Below, piece after piece: positions 48,465-57,365 of a DNA stretch of 64,000 bases. Both the position numbers and the translations under genes were made by a program. The first letter of the stretch is position 1. Every line of letters starts with the position of its first letter. Source of the DNA: Tabrizicola sp. GTDB taxonomy: Bacteria > Pseudomonadota > Alphaproteobacteria > Rhodobacterales > Rhodobacteraceae. The notes beneath the pieces were generated by a model. The model did no database searches, was not told where the DNA came from, and saw only the letters and a list, made by a program, of their open reading frames with translations. The stretch covers positions 1-64,000 of the forward strand of contig NZ_JAEULO010000001.1 of NCBI RefSeq assembly GCF_016793705.1, read 5' to 3'.

Positions 48465-49325
48465 GTGACTCGTCCCTATCGGTCTGTCCTGTATATCCCG
48501 GCCTCACGCGAGCGGGCGCTGGAGAAGGCGCGGGAACTGGCGGCGGATGCGATCATCTTCGACCTGGAGGATGCGGTCTCGCCCGAGGAGAAGCTGCGGG
48601 CGCGGGAATTGCTGGCGCGGATGCTCGCGAGCGCGGATTATGGCGCGCGGGCACGGATCGTGCGCGTGAATGGCCTTGGGACCGAGTGGGTCGAGGGCGA
48701 CCTGGCGGCGTTCGGCAACCATCAGGGGGTGGATGCGGTGCTGGTGCCGAAGGTGAGTGCTCCGGCGGACCTGGAGGCGGTTGCGGCGACGGTGAAGGTG
48801 CCGCTCTGGGCGATGCTGGAGACGGCGAAGGGATGCCTGAACGCGGGGGCGATCGCGGCGCATCCCCGGCTGGAGGGGATGGTGATGGGGACCAACGATC
48901 TGGCCAAGGAACTGGGCGCGCGGTTCCGGGCCGACCGGCTGCCGCTGCTGGCGGGGCTCGGCGCCTGCGTTCTGGCGGCGCGGGCGGCGGGCAAGGTCAT
49001 CGTCGACGGGGTGTTCAACGCCTTCAAGGACGAGGCGGGCCTGCGGGCAGAGTGCGAGCAGGGCCGTGACATGGGCTTTGACGGCAAGACGCTGATCCAT
49101 CCGGCGCAGCTGGAGATCGCCAATGAGGTGTTCGCGCCGAGCGAGGAGGAGGTCGCGCTGGCCCGCCGCCAGATCGCGGCCTTTGCCGAGGCGCGGGCGC
49201 GGGGCGAGGGGGTCGCGGTGGTGGACGGGCGGATCGTGGAGAACCTGCATGTGGCGTCGGCGGAAGCGCTGATCGGCAAGGCCGAGGCGATTGCGGCCCG
49301 GTCGATTGCAGCGGGGGCGGTTTAG
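48465..49325 (+). CDS. mcl2: (3S)-malyl-CoA thioesterase / CitE-like protein
   Basis: 286 aa from GTG 48465, preceded by GGAGG. CitE/HpcH aldolase fold: RSVLYIPASRERALEKAREL, IIFDLEDAVSPEEK, VMGTNDLAKELG, DGVFNAFKDEAGLRAECEQG, GFDGKTLIHPAQLEIAN. The length and the recalled sequence of Rhodobacter Mcl2 agree closely, and it is shorter than Mcl1. Mcl2 hydrolyses (3S)-malyl-CoA to malate at the end of the ethylmalonyl-CoA pathway. The nearby mch and ecm genes support this. Confidence 0.85.
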   Translation: MTRPYRSVLYIPASRERALEKARELAADAIIFDLEDAVSPEEKLRARELLARMLASADYGARARIVRVNGLGTEWVEGDLAAFGNHQGVDAVLVPKVSAPADLEAVAATVKVPLWAMLETAKGCLNAGAIAAHPRLEGMVMGTNDLAKELGARFRADRLPLLAGLGACVLAARAAGKVIVDGVFNAFKDEAGLRAECEQGRDMGFDGKTLIHPAQLEIANEVFAPSEEEVALARRQIAAFAEARARGEGVAVVDGRIVENLHVASAEALIGKAEAIAARSIAAGAV

Positions 49326-49364
49326 GGGCAGGGTGCGCCCCGATGAACCGGCTGGAGGCTTCGC

Positions 49365-49934
49365 ATGACACTGATCATCCTGGGACTGGCGCTGTGGTGG
49401 GGCGCGCATCTGTGGAAACGGGTCGCCCCGGCTTCACGCGAACGCTGGGGCGAGGCGGGCAAGGGGCTGGTCACGGCGCTGTCGCTGGCGGGCGTGGTGC
49501 TGATGGTGGTCGGCTTCCGGGGCAGCGAATGGCTGGGGGTTCAGGGGGCAGAGTTCGTCGAGGTCTGGTCGCCGCCGCGCTTCCTGATCCATGTGAACAA
49601 CCTGCTGATGTTCCTTGCTTTCTACCTGTATGCGGCATCCGGGCTGAAAACCCGGATCACCCGGGTGATCCGGCATCCGCAGCTGACGGCTGTGAAGACC
49701 TGGGCGGTGGCGCATCTGCTGGTCAATGGCGATCTCGCGGCGATCCTGCTGTTCGGCGGTCTTCTGGCCTGGGCGGTGGTGACGGTGATCCTGATCAACC
49801 GGGCCGAGCCGCGCGGGCCGTTGCCGGAACCGGCGCCTTTGGCCAAGGAGATCGCGGCGGTGGTGGGGGCTGTCGTGGTGATGGGTGTGGTGATGATGAT
49901 CCACAACTGGCTTGGGGTGCCGCCCTGGGGCTGA
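49365..49934 (+). CDS. NnrU family membrane protein
   Basis: 189 aa. Five or so predicted membrane helices; FLIHVNNLLMFLAFYLYAAS and RVIRHPQLTAVKTWAVAHLL (the RHPxxxxxxxWaxaHLL block) are NnrU signatures, followed by NGDLAAILLFGGLLAWAV. NnrU and the isoprenoid-related CrtX/NnrU group are of uncertain function, historically linked to nitric-oxide metabolism; no nor or nir gene is present in this window. Same strand as mcl2, 39 bp downstream. Confidence 0.85.
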   Translation: MTLIILGLALWWGAHLWKRVAPASRERWGEAGKGLVTALSLAGVVLMVVGFRGSEWLGVQGAEFVEVWSPPRFLIHVNNLLMFLAFYLYAASGLKTRITRVIRHPQLTAVKTWAVAHLLVNGDLAAILLFGGLLAWAVVTVILINRAEPRGPLPEPAPLAKEIAAVVGAVVVMGVVMMIHNWLGVPPWG

Positions 49935-49944
49935 CCTTGGAGTG

Positions 49945-50005
49945 GGGGTTTCACACCCCCACACCCCCGTGGGATATTTGCTCCAGTATGAAAGACAATT
50001 TTAGT
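49945..50005. repeat. Rhodobacteraceae gene-end element, copy 3
   Basis: GGGGGTTTCACACCCCCACA followed by CCCCCGTGGGATATTTGCTCCAGTATGAAAG. Same layout as the copy at 28428: C/G hairpin, then GGGATATT and GAAAG. Confidence 0.6.
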
Positions 50006-50031
50006 CGAATTGTCGGGATTTGGGTGAGGGA

Positions 50032-50235
50032 ATGAAGCTCTATCGGTTTCTGAGCGCGGATGACACAGCAGTCTTCTGCCACAAGGTGACGGTGGCCTTG
50101 AACAAGGGATGGGAGCTGCATGGCGGCCCGACCTATGCGTTCGATGCGGCCAATGGGGTGATGCGCTGCGGGCAGGCGGTGGTGAAGGAAGCTCCGGGCG
50201 AGTACCACCCGGACGTGAAGCTGGGCGAGCAATGA
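50032..50235 (+). CDS. DUF1737 domain protein
   Basis: 67 aa from ATG 50032 (MKLYRFLSADDTAVFCHKVT), with LNKGWELHGGPTYAFD and VVKEAPGEYHPDVKL. Length and motifs match the small DUF1737 proteins, function unknown. The stop overlaps the mch start by 4 bp (ATGA); coupling suggests it is made together with the hydratase, a pairing that I recall in relatives. Confidence 0.8.
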   Translation: MKLYRFLSADDTAVFCHKVTVALNKGWELHGGPTYAFDAANGVMRCGQAVVKEAPGEYHPDVKLGEQ

Positions 50236-51254
50236 AGACCAATCCCGGGCGTTTCTTCGAGGACTATCGGCTGGGCGAGGTGATCCGCCATGCAGTGCCG
50301 CGCACGGTGGGACAGGGGGAGCGGGCGCTTTATCATGCGCTCTATCCGGCGCGGGGGGCGGTCTATTCCTCGGACGAGTTCGCGCGGTCGGTAGGGTTGG
50401 CGGGCTCGCCGCTGGACGACCTGATCGCGTTCCACACGGTCTTCGGCAAGACGGTGCCGGACATCAGCCTGAACGCGGTGGCGAACCTCGGCTATGCCGA
50501 GGGACGCTGGCTGAAGCCGGTCTGGCCGGGTGATACGCTGCGTTCGGAGTCCGAGGTGATCGGGCTGAAGGAGACCTCGTCGGGGGCGACGGGGGTGGTC
50601 TGGGTGCGGACCCGTGGGCTGAACCAGCGCGGGGAGGTGGTGCTGGAGTACATCCGTTGGGTGATGGTGCGCAAACGGCGGCGGGAGGTTCAGGTGCCGG
50701 TTCATGTGCCGGACCTGGCGGCTTCGGTCGCGCCCGAGGCGCTGGTCGTGCCGGAGGGGCTGGACTTCAGCCGCTATGACTTCGGGTTGGCCGGGGAGCC
50801 GCACCGCTGGGGTGACTACGCGGTGGGCGAGGTGATCGATCATGTCGATGCGGTGACGATCGAGGAGGCCGAGCACATGCTGGCGACAAGGCTCTGGCAG
50901 AACACGTCCAAGGTGCATTTCGACGTGGGCCAGCGCGAGGACGGGCGGCGGCTGATCTATGGCGGGCATGTGATTTCCCTCGCGCGGGCCTTGTCGTTCA
51001 ACGGCCTCGCGAATGCGCAGATGATCGTGGCGCTGAACGCGGGGGCGCATGCCAATCCGTGCTTCGCGGGCGATACGGTGCGGGCCTGGTCGGAGGTGCT
51101 TGACAAGGCGGAGACCGGGGTGCCCTCGGTCGGGGCGCTTCGGCTGCGGCTGGTGGCGACGAAGGGCAGGTCCGGGGACTTGCGCGGGGCGGATGGGAAA
51201 TACCTGCCCGAGGTGCTGCTGGACCTGGATTACTGGGCGCTGGTGCCGGTCTGA
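50232..51254 (+). CDS. mch: Mesaconyl-CoA hydratase (MaoC family)
   Basis: 340 aa. RFFEDYRLGEVIRHAVPRTV, LGYAEGRWLKPVWPGDTLRS, VVLEYIRWVMVRKR and, in the second hot-dog repeat, TRLWQNTSKVHFDVGQ and GGHVISLARALSFNGLANAQ. These agree with the double-hot-dog mesaconyl-CoA hydratase (beta-methylmalyl-CoA dehydratase) of Rhodobacter as I recall it. It interconverts mesaconyl-C1-CoA and beta-methylmalyl-CoA in the ethylmalonyl-CoA pathway. Confidence 0.9.
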   Translation: MKTNPGRFFEDYRLGEVIRHAVPRTVGQGERALYHALYPARGAVYSSDEFARSVGLAGSPLDDLIAFHTVFGKTVPDISLNAVANLGYAEGRWLKPVWPGDTLRSESEVIGLKETSSGATGVVWVRTRGLNQRGEVVLEYIRWVMVRKRRREVQVPVHVPDLAASVAPEALVVPEGLDFSRYDFGLAGEPHRWGDYAVGEVIDHVDAVTIEEAEHMLATRLWQNTSKVHFDVGQREDGRRLIYGGHVISLARALSFNGLANAQMIVALNAGAHANPCFAGDTVRAWSEVLDKAETGVPSVGALRLRLVATKGRSGDLRGADGKYLPEVLLDLDYWALVPV

Positions 51255-51325
51255 CCCGCAAGTTCTGACTATCCGGTCAATGGCGACTGTGCCATGCTTC
51301 CCTCGGGGACAGGAGGGAGAGCAGA

Positions 51326-51967
51326 ATGTTTCGGATTGCATTTGCCGCGCTGACGCTGGCCGCTGGCGGCGCCGCCGCACAGGATCTGGCGGTCTATGGC
51401 GGTGGGGAGCTGGAGTTCGCCTTTGACGAGGACGGGCCGAATACCGGGACCAACAGCTATCTGAGCGCCTATCTGGAACTGGAGAACCGTGGCTTCTATG
51501 CCGGGATCTGGGGGCAGGTTGCCAATGACGACGTGGCGAACGAGGTGGACCTGTACCTGGGTTATCGGGGCGAGTTGGCCAGCGGCGTCAGCTATGACCT
51601 GTATTATATCCGCTATATCTATCCGAACGATGGCGGGGACTGCTGCGGCGAGGTGACGGTCAGCCTGGGGGCGCCGCTGGGGGACAGAATCTGGACGACC
51701 CTGGACCTGGCCTATGATCCGGAGAATGCGCTGGGCAATGCCTATGTCGGCGCGGCCTTCGCGGCGACCGACAGGCTGGAGGTTTCGGCGAACTACGGGG
51801 TCTATGAGGTGGCGGACGCTGGATCGGAAACGGAATGGGACCTTGGCGCGACCTGGGCCCTGACCGACGAAACTGCCGTCGACCTGCGGTACTATGACGG
51901 GTCGGAGTATGCGGGCAGTTACATCGGGCTGAGTCTGACCTGGGACACGACAGTGTTCAGCCGATAG
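51326..51967 (+). CDS. TorF-like putative porin (outer-membrane beta-barrel)
   Basis: 213 aa. Signal peptide MFRIAFAALTLAAGGAAAQ. Alternating hydrophobic/polar strands such as LSAYLELENRGFYAGIWGQV, VDLYLGYRGEL and YIGLSLTWDTTVFSR, ending in a phenylalanine-containing strand, match the Gcw_chp/TorF family of small barrels. Two adjacent cysteines (GGDCCGEV). Its stop lies only 11 bp before the phased operator region of sdhC. Specificity unknown. Confidence 0.75.
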   Translation: MFRIAFAALTLAAGGAAAQDLAVYGGGELEFAFDEDGPNTGTNSYLSAYLELENRGFYAGIWGQVANDDVANEVDLYLGYRGELASGVSYDLYYIRYIYPNDGGDCCGEVTVSLGAPLGDRIWTTLDLAYDPENALGNAYVGAAFAATDRLEVSANYGVYEVADAGSETEWDLGATWALTDETAVDLRYYDGSEYAGSYIGLSLTWDTTVFSR

Positions 51968-51977
51968 GGGGTCTTAC

Positions 51978-52007
51978 TGTGATCACGGGTCCAAAAATCG
52001 TGATCAC
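51978..52007. promoter_or_regulatory. Two phased GTGATCAC operators upstream of sdhC
   Basis: GTGATCAC at 51979-51986 and 52000-52007, again 21 bp start to start, about 150-180 bp upstream of sdhC. Same palindrome and same spacing as upstream of sucC. First copy is TGTGATCACG, second CGTGATCACA. Confidence 0.7.
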
Positions 52008-52157
52008 AAACCCAAGAAAATCGCCTCCGATAGCGGCAACATGCTGCAATTGCGGCAATCCCCGCGTGACACGGGCGAATTCCGCGCTATTCAGGTAACC
52101 GAACGACAGCCTGGCGCTGGCCCGATGGACCTGCGCCGCCAGACGTGAGGACCGATC

Positions 52158-52544
52158 ATGGCAGACGCAAAGCCCATCGAGCGACCGCTGTCTCCGCATC
52201 TGCAAATCTATCGCTGGCAAGTGCCGATGCTGACCTCGATCCTGACGCGGATCACCGGACATGCGCTGGTCGCGGGTGTGGTGCTGGGGGTCTGGTGGCT
52301 TTTGGCGGCGGCGACGTCGGACGAGTATTTCGCAACGGCTGATGCGGTGGCGACGAGCTGGTTCGGGGATCTGGTCTTCACCGGCTCGCTCTGGGCGGTG
52401 TGGTATCACTACCTCGCCGGGCTGCGGCATCTCATCTACGATGCGGGGCGCGGGTTGGACATTCCGACGGCGGAAAAGCTGGGCTGGGTCTGCATCATCG
52501 GATCGGTCGTGCTGACTGTGATCACAATTCTTCTGGTTCAGTGA
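52158..52544 (+). CDS. sdhC: Succinate dehydrogenase cytochrome b556 subunit
   Basis: 128 aa. N-terminal RPLSPHLQIYRWQVPMLTSILTRITGHAL is the SdhC signature (SPHLxIYxx...SixHRiTG-type), and the haem-ligand region is WYHYLAGLRHLIYDAG. Three predicted membrane helices. It anchors the complex and binds quinone with SdhD. First gene of sdhC-sdhD-sdhA-lipoproteins-sdhB; 7 bp to sdhD. Confidence 0.96.
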   Translation: MADAKPIERPLSPHLQIYRWQVPMLTSILTRITGHALVAGVVLGVWWLLAAATSDEYFATADAVATSWFGDLVFTGSLWAVWYHYLAGLRHLIYDAGRGLDIPTAEKLGWVCIIGSVVLTVITILLVQ

Positions 52545-52551
52545 GGCTGCC

Positions 52552-52923
52552 ATGCGCTATCTGACGCCCCGCAAGCGTGCCGAAGGCAAGGGGGCCGGTC
52601 ATGCCGGGACCGAACACCAGTGGTCGATGATGGTTTCGGCCGCAGGCCTGGCCTTCCTGGTGCCGGTCTGGCTTTACATCTTCGGGCGAGCGCTGGGCCG
52701 GTCGCGCGAGGCGGTGCTGGAGACCTTCTCGCACCCGTTCCCGGCCATCCTGACGGCGCTGGTGCTGGTCGTGGGGATGCGCCATTTCGCGATGGGGGCG
52801 ACCACGATGATCGAGGATTATGCCCGGGGCACGGCGCGCAAGATGCTGGTCATCTTCGTGATCTCGCTTTCCTGGGTGATCGCGGCCACGGGGCTGTTCG
52901 CCCTGGCCCGCATTGCGCTTTGA
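52552..52923 (+). CDS. sdhD: Succinate dehydrogenase hydrophobic membrane anchor subunit
   Basis: 123 aa. Three predicted membrane helices; [20 protein letters not shown] contains the SHP motif, and [20 protein letters not shown] the conserved histidine and Asp-Tyr pair near the quinone/haem site. Follows sdhC by 7 bp and precedes sdhA by 7 bp. Confidence 0.95.
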   Translation: MRYLTPRKRAEGKGAGHAGTEHQWSMMVSAAGLAFLVPVWLYIFGRALGRSREAVLETFSHPFPAILTALVLVVGMRHFAMGATTMIEDYARGTARKMLVIFVISLSWVIAATGLFALARIAL

Positions 52924-52930
52924 AGGACAG

Positions 52931-54736
52931 ATGATGACCGCCTATCCGTATGAGACGCATGAGTACGACGTGGTCGTGGTGGGGGCCGGGGGTGCCGGTC
53001 TGCGCGCGACGCTGGGGATGGCCGAGCAGGGCCTGCGGACGGCCTGCGTGACCAAGGTGTTCCCGACCCGGTCGCATACCGTGGCGGCGCAGGGCGGGAT
53101 TGCCGCGTCGCTTGGCAACATGGGGCCGGACCACTGGCAGTGGCATATGTACGACACGGTGAAGGGCAGCGACTGGCTGGGCGACACCGATGCGATGGAA
53201 TACCTCGCGCGGGAGGCCCCCAAGGCGGTCTACGAGCTGGAGCATTACGGGGTGCCGTTTTCCCGCACGGAAGAGGGCAAGATCTATCAGCGTCCCTTTG
53301 GCGGACATACGACAGAATTCGGCAATGGCCCGCCGGTGCAGCGCACCTGCGCTGCGGCGGACCGGACGGGGCATGCGATCCTGCATACGCTCTATGGGCA
53401 GAGCCTGAAGAACAACGCGGAATTCTACATCGAATATTTCGCACTGGACCTGATCATCACCGACGGCGCCTGCACGGGCGTCGTCACCTGGAAGCTGGAT
53501 GACGGCACGATCCATGTCTTCAACGCCAAGATGGTGGTGCTGGCGACCGGGGGCTATGGGCGGGCCTATTTCAGCGCAACCTCGGCGCACACTTGCACCG
53601 GGGACGGCGGCGGGATGGTGGCCCGGGCGGGCCTGCCGCTGCAGGACATGGAGTTCGTGCAGTTCCACCCGACCGGCATCTACGGCTCGGGCTGCCTGAT
53701 CACCGAAGGGGCGCGCGGCGAGGGGGGCTATCTGACCAACAGCGCGGGCGAGCGGTTCATGGAGCGCTATGCGCCGCATTACAAGGACCTGGCGCCGCGC
53801 GACTATGTCAGCCGCTGCATGACGCTGGAAATCCGCGAGGGGCGCGGGGTGGGGGCGCACAAGGACCACATCCACCTGCACCTGAACCACCTGCCGCGCG
53901 AAACGCTGGAGGCGCGGCTGCCGGGGATCACCGAAAGCGCCCGCATCTTCGCCGGTGTCGACCTGCACAAGGAGCCGATCCCGGTGCTGCCGACGGTACA
54001 CTACAACATGGGCGGGGTGCCGACGAATTTCTGGGGCGAGGTGCTGAACCCGACCCATGCGAACCCTGATGCCGTGTTTCCGGGCCTGATGGCGGTGGGC
54101 GAGTCGGGCTGCGCCTCGGTACATGGCGCGAACCGGCTGGGATCGAATTCCCTCATCGACCTGGTGGTCTTCGGCCGGGCGGCGGCGATCCGCGCCGGGC
54201 AGGTGGTGGATCGGGCGGCCCCGGTTCCGGCGACCAACAAGGCCGAGGTCGACAAGGCGCTGGATCGGTTCGATGCGCTGCGGAACGCCAGCGGCACGAT
54301 TCCGACGGCAGAGTTGCGGCTGGAGATGCAGCGCACCATGCAGGCCGATGCGGCGGTGTTCCGGGCCGAGGAGACGCTGGCGGCGGGCGAGAAGAAGATG
54401 ACGGCGATCGCGGGCAAGATGGGCGACCTGAAGGTCACGGACCGGAGCCTGGTCTGGAACAGCGACCTGATGGAGACGCTGGAACTGACCAACCTGATGC
54501 CGAACGCGCTGGCGACGATCTACGCCGCCCATGCCCGGACCGAAAGCCGGGGCGCACACGCGCATGAGGATCATCCGCAGCGCGACGATGCCAACTGGCG
54601 CAAACATTCGCTGGCCTGGGTCGATGGCGACAGGGTCAGGCTTGACTACCGGCCGGTCCATACCGAGCCTCTGACCACCGAGGCTGAGGGCGGGATCGCG
54701 CTGGCCAAGATCGCCCCGGCGGAAAGGAAGTTCTGA
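52931..54736 (+). CDS. sdhA: Succinate dehydrogenase flavoprotein subunit
   Basis: 601 aa from ATG 52931 (a second ATG follows immediately). FAD dinucleotide motif [20 protein letters not shown], covalent flavin histidine His49 in [11 protein letters not shown], catalytic region [15 protein letters not shown] and [19 protein letters not shown]. It oxidises succinate to fumarate on the cytoplasmic face. The stop TGA overlaps the following lipoprotein start by one base (TGATG). Confidence 0.98.
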   Translation: MMTAYPYETHEYDVVVVGAGGAGLRATLGMAEQGLRTACVTKVFPTRSHTVAAQGGIAASLGNMGPDHWQWHMYDTVKGSDWLGDTDAMEYLAREAPKAVYELEHYGVPFSRTEEGKIYQRPFGGHTTEFGNGPPVQRTCAAADRTGHAILHTLYGQSLKNNAEFYIEYFALDLIITDGACTGVVTWKLDDGTIHVFNAKMVVLATGGYGRAYFSATSAHTCTGDGGGMVARAGLPLQDMEFVQFHPTGIYGSGCLITEGARGEGGYLTNSAGERFMERYAPHYKDLAPRDYVSRCMTLEIREGRGVGAHKDHIHLHLNHLPRETLEARLPGITESARIFAGVDLHKEPIPVLPTVHYNMGGVPTNFWGEVLNPTHANPDAVFPGLMAVGESGCASVHGANRLGSNSLIDLVVFGRAAAIRAGQVVDRAAPVPATNKAEVDKALDRFDALRNASGTIPTAELRLEMQRTMQADAAVFRAEETLAAGEKKMTAIAGKMGDLKVTDRSLVWNSDLMETLELTNLMPNALATIYAAHARTESRGAHAHEDHPQRDDANWRKHSLAWVDGDRVRLDYRPVHTEPLTTEAEGGIALAKIAPAERKF

Positions 54737-55053
54737 TGCGGATGGCAGTTCTTTCCCTGGTGGCGGTGATGACGGTGGCAGGGTGCGACCCGGCCGAAGT
54801 GGTGGACAGCGCTCTGAAGCGGACGGCGCATACGGTGGTCTTCCCCGTCGCGAACATCAACATGCCGGCCGAACCGGCGCGGCTGGCGACGAAATGCATC
54901 CTTGATGCGGCAAGCCAGAGCGAGCTGGAGCTGCTGGCCCGCGACGTGGGGGTGGAGGCCGGGACCTCGACCAAGGCCACGATCCGCGAGATCGCGCTGC
55001 GCCCCGCGGCGCAGGCCTGCTTCGCGGCGAATGGCGTTCCTCCGGTCCGGTGA
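54736..55053 (+). CDS. Small lipoprotein of the sdh operon, first
   Basis: 105 aa. [20 protein letters not shown]: signal peptide with lipobox VAGC (Cys17). The rest is a short globular domain with KCILDAASQSELELLARDVG and an AQACFA near the end, two cysteines. Starts on the last base of the sdhA stop, so it is co-translated. No known function; its position within sdh suggests a role in complex II assembly or stability, which is inference. Confidence 0.75.
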   Translation: MRMAVLSLVAVMTVAGCDPAEVVDSALKRTAHTVVFPVANINMPAEPARLATKCILDAASQSELELLARDVGVEAGTSTKATIREIALRPAAQACFAANGVPPVR

Positions 55054-55057
55054 TCCG

Positions 55058-55348
55058 ATGCTGCGCCTGACCCTTCCCGCCCTGCTTGCCCTGGCCGCCT
55101 GCGGCCCGATGAGTCTGGCCCAGGCCGAGAACCAGTGCTTCGAACGTGCCCGCCTGGCCAGCAAGCCGCGGGGCGAGGTCTGGATCGGCGCAACCTCGGA
55201 AGGCAGCGTGGCGGCGATCGAGCTGGACGTCAGCTCGGACTATCTTCTGCGCAAGGACCCTTCGGCGGTCTACGAGAGCTGCGTCATGTCCAAGGCGGGC
55301 CAGCCGCCGAGCCGGCCGCTGTACATGCGGTCGGACTGGAGGGGCTGA
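55058..55348 (+). CDS. Small lipoprotein of the sdh operon, second
   Basis: 96 aa from ATG 55058, 4 bp after the previous stop. MLRLTLPALLALAACGPMSL has a lipobox LAAC (Cys15). The mature part is NQCFERARLASKPRGEVWIG and LYMRSDWRG at the end. Between its stop and sdhB lie 79 bp with a small unsupported frame. Unknown family; retained between sdhA and sdhB. Confidence 0.65.
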   Translation: MLRLTLPALLALAACGPMSLAQAENQCFERARLASKPRGEVWIGATSEGSVAAIELDVSSDYLLRKDPSAVYESCVMSKAGQPPSRPLYMRSDWRG

Positions 55349-55427
55349 GATGGGTAAGCTACCGCGCCTTGCATCGGTCGCATCCGAACGCCGGACATCT
55401 TTCAAGACGACCAGGAAAGGTTGACCC

Positions 55428-56204
55428 ATGGTCCAGTTCACCCTGCCGAAGAATTCCAAGATCCGCACCGGCAAGACCTGGCCGAAGCCGGAAAGCAAGA
55501 ACGTGCGCAAGTTCCAGATCTACCGCTGGAACCCGGATGACGGCGAGAATCCGCGGGTCGACACCTATTTCATCGACATGGACCAGTGCGGCCCGATGGT
55601 GCTGGACGCGCTGATCAAGATCAAGAACGAGATTGACCCGACGCTGACCTTCCGCCGGTCCTGCCGTGAGGGCATCTGCGGATCCTGCGCGATGAACATT
55701 GACGGGATCAACACTTTGGCCTGCATCTACGGGCTGGACGAGATCAAGGGCGACGTGAAGATCTATCCGCTGCCGCATATGGCGGTGATCAAGGACCTGA
55801 TCCCGGACCTCACGCATTTCTACGCCCAGCACGCCAGCATCATGCCTTGGCTGGAGACGAAGACCAACCGCCCGGCGAAGGAATGGCGGCAGTCGATCGA
55901 GGACCGGAAAAAGCTGGACGGCTTGTATGAATGCGTGATGTGCGCATCTTGCTCCACCGCCTGCCCGTCGTATTGGTGGAACTCTGACCGCTACCTTGGC
56001 CCCGCTGCGCTGCTGCACGCCTATCGCTGGATCGTCGACAGCCGCGACGAGGCGACGGGCGAGCGGCTGGACATGCTGGAAGACCCGTTCAAGCTGTACC
56101 GCTGCCACACGATCATGAACTGCGCCAAGACCTGCCCCAAGGGGCTGAACCCGGCGAAAGCGATTGCCGAGATCAAGAAGCAGATGCTGGACCGGGTGGT
56201 GTGA
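55428..56204 (+). CDS. sdhB: Succinate dehydrogenase iron-sulfur subunit
   Basis: 258 aa. [2Fe-2S] ligands in [20 protein letters not shown]...C, [4Fe-4S] and [3Fe-4S] ligands in [16 protein letters not shown] and [17 protein letters not shown]. Transfers electrons from SdhA to quinone. Final core gene of the sdh operon; a small membrane protein gene follows 7 bp later. Confidence 0.98.
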   Translation: MVQFTLPKNSKIRTGKTWPKPESKNVRKFQIYRWNPDDGENPRVDTYFIDMDQCGPMVLDALIKIKNEIDPTLTFRRSCREGICGSCAMNIDGINTLACIYGLDEIKGDVKIYPLPHMAVIKDLIPDLTHFYAQHASIMPWLETKTNRPAKEWRQSIEDRKKLDGLYECVMCASCSTACPSYWWNSDRYLGPAALLHAYRWIVDSRDEATGERLDMLEDPFKLYRCHTIMNCAKTCPKGLNPAKAIAEIKKQMLDRVV

Positions 56205-56211
56205 GCCGTCC

Positions 56212-56427
56212 GTGCCGCTGCTTCTGCTGGCCCTGGGTGTCGCGGTCTTTCTGTATCTCTGGATCAGCCGGCGCAACTCCACGCTGACCCGCGACTGCCG
56301 CTGGCGGCTGGACCGGAGCGTGGCGCCCGACTTCTGGCGCTGCGTGGCCTGCGGGGCGACGGCGCGGGGGGCCGAGCCGAGGGATTGCCTGCGGGCTGAG
56401 CGCCAGGCAGAGACGCGGAGCCTATGA
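56212..56427 (+). CDS. Small membrane protein with zinc-ribbon-like tail
   Basis: 71 aa from GTG 56212. One membrane helix near residues 2-17 (LLLLALGVAVFLYLWISRR), then RWRLDRSVAPDFWRCVACGA with CxxC and a further Cys in RDCLRAE. Eight bp after sdhB, so likely the last gene of the sdh transcript, ending at the double-hairpin terminator. I recall similar short genes after sdhB in relatives. Confidence 0.6.
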   Translation: MPLLLLALGVAVFLYLWISRRNSTLTRDCRWRLDRSVAPDFWRCVACGATARGAEPRDCLRAERQAETRSL

Positions 56428-56465
56428 AGGCTCCGATCCGATTTCTTCAAAGAAATCGGCGCTTG
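56419..56465. terminator. Double-hairpin terminator repeat, copy 2
   Basis: GGAGCC-TATGAA-GGCTCC followed by CCGATTTCTT-CA-AAGAAATCGG. Nearly the same 49 bp as 41393-41441. Overlaps the end of the small gene. Confidence 0.7.
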
Positions 56466-56498
56466 CGGGCGGTCGGGATTCCGGCAAGCCTGCGGGGC

Positions 56499-57365
56499 AT
56501 GAAGCTGGAACGACCCGAACACCCCGCCCCTGTCGATGCCGCCGACCGCAAGGGCATTCGCCCGGTGATCTGCTACCCGGTGGAAGGCCTGCCACGCCCT
56601 GACCTCGCCGCCTACCGCGCGGCGCGGGAGGGGTGGAGTCTGGTGGCGGAGGTGCTGGTGCCGCCGCGCGAGGCGAGGACGTTCGAGGTTCCGGCGGGCT
56701 GGTTTTTTCGCATCGTCAGCGTGGAAGGCCCGCAGGTGGGCGATCTGAACCTCTTCGCGGCGGAGAACCTTGGCGAGCGGTTCTTCTCGGGCAAGACGCG
56801 GGCGCTGCATGGCACGCACCTGTCGACCGGGGACCGGATGTGGTCCTGCCTGCCCCATTTAAGGCCGATGGCGACGATCACCGACGATACGCTGGACTGG
56901 TACGGCTTCGATGCTTTCGGCGGGTCGGTGCATGACGTGATCGGCACGCGCTGCGATCCCTATACCCATGCGCTCTTGTCGGGGGGCGAGCAGTATCACC
57001 ACTGCTGCCATTCCAACCTGACGCGGGCGGTGGCCGACCATTGGGGCCTGCCCGCGAAGGCGGCGGAGTTGCATGTGCATGACGTGCTGAATGTCTTCAT
57101 GTGCACCGGCTTCACACGGGAGACCGGGCAGTATTTCATGAAGGCCTCGCCCGTGCGGCCGGGCGACCATCTGGAATTCATGGCGGAGATCGACCTTCTG
57201 GGCGCGCTCTCGGCCTGTCCGGGCGGAGACTGTTCGGCGGAGCATTCCTCGGACGTGGCGGCCTGCCATCCGCTCAAGGTGCAGGTCTTCCGGCCCAAGG
57301 CGCCTCCGGTCGGGTGGGTGTCACCGGGACCGAATGCTTACGACCGGAGCCACGGTCAGGAGTAG
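56499..57365 (+). CDS. DUF1989 (urea carboxylase-associated) protein
   Basis: 288 aa from ATG 56499; an upstream ATG at 56424 lies inside the terminator repeat and is unlikely. EARTFEVPAGWFFRIVSVEG, GDLNLFAAENLGERF, TRALHGTHLSTGDRMWSCL and FMCTGFTRETGQYFMKASPV are DUF1989 features, with SYHHCCHSNLTRA-like cysteine/histidine motif (QYHHCCHSNLTRAVADHWGL). In other bacteria DUF1989 proteins sit with urea carboxylase; no such gene is here. Convergent overlap of 10 bp with the aldo/keto reductase. Confidence 0.8.
   Translation: MKLERPEHPAPVDAADRKGIRPVICYPVEGLPRPDLAAYRAAREGWSLVAEVLVPPREARTFEVPAGWFFRIVSVEGPQVGDLNLFAAENLGERFFSGKTRALHGTHLSTGDRMWSCLPHLRPMATITDDTLDWYGFDAFGGSVHDVIGTRCDPYTHALLSGGEQYHHCCHSNLTRAVADHWGLPAKAAELHVHDVLNVFMCTGFTRETGQYFMKASPVRPGDHLEFMAEIDLLGALSACPGGDCSAEHSSDVAACHPLKVQVFRPKAPPVGWVSPGPNAYDRSHGQE

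Noticed and set aside
52518..52526. TGTGATCACA near the end of sdhC
   Set aside because: Lies within the codons for Val-Ile-Thr of the last membrane helix; no phased partner, so likely coincidental.
55349..55427. Small open frame between the second lipoprotein and sdhB
   Set aside because: About 24 codons with no homology; looks like leader sequence.
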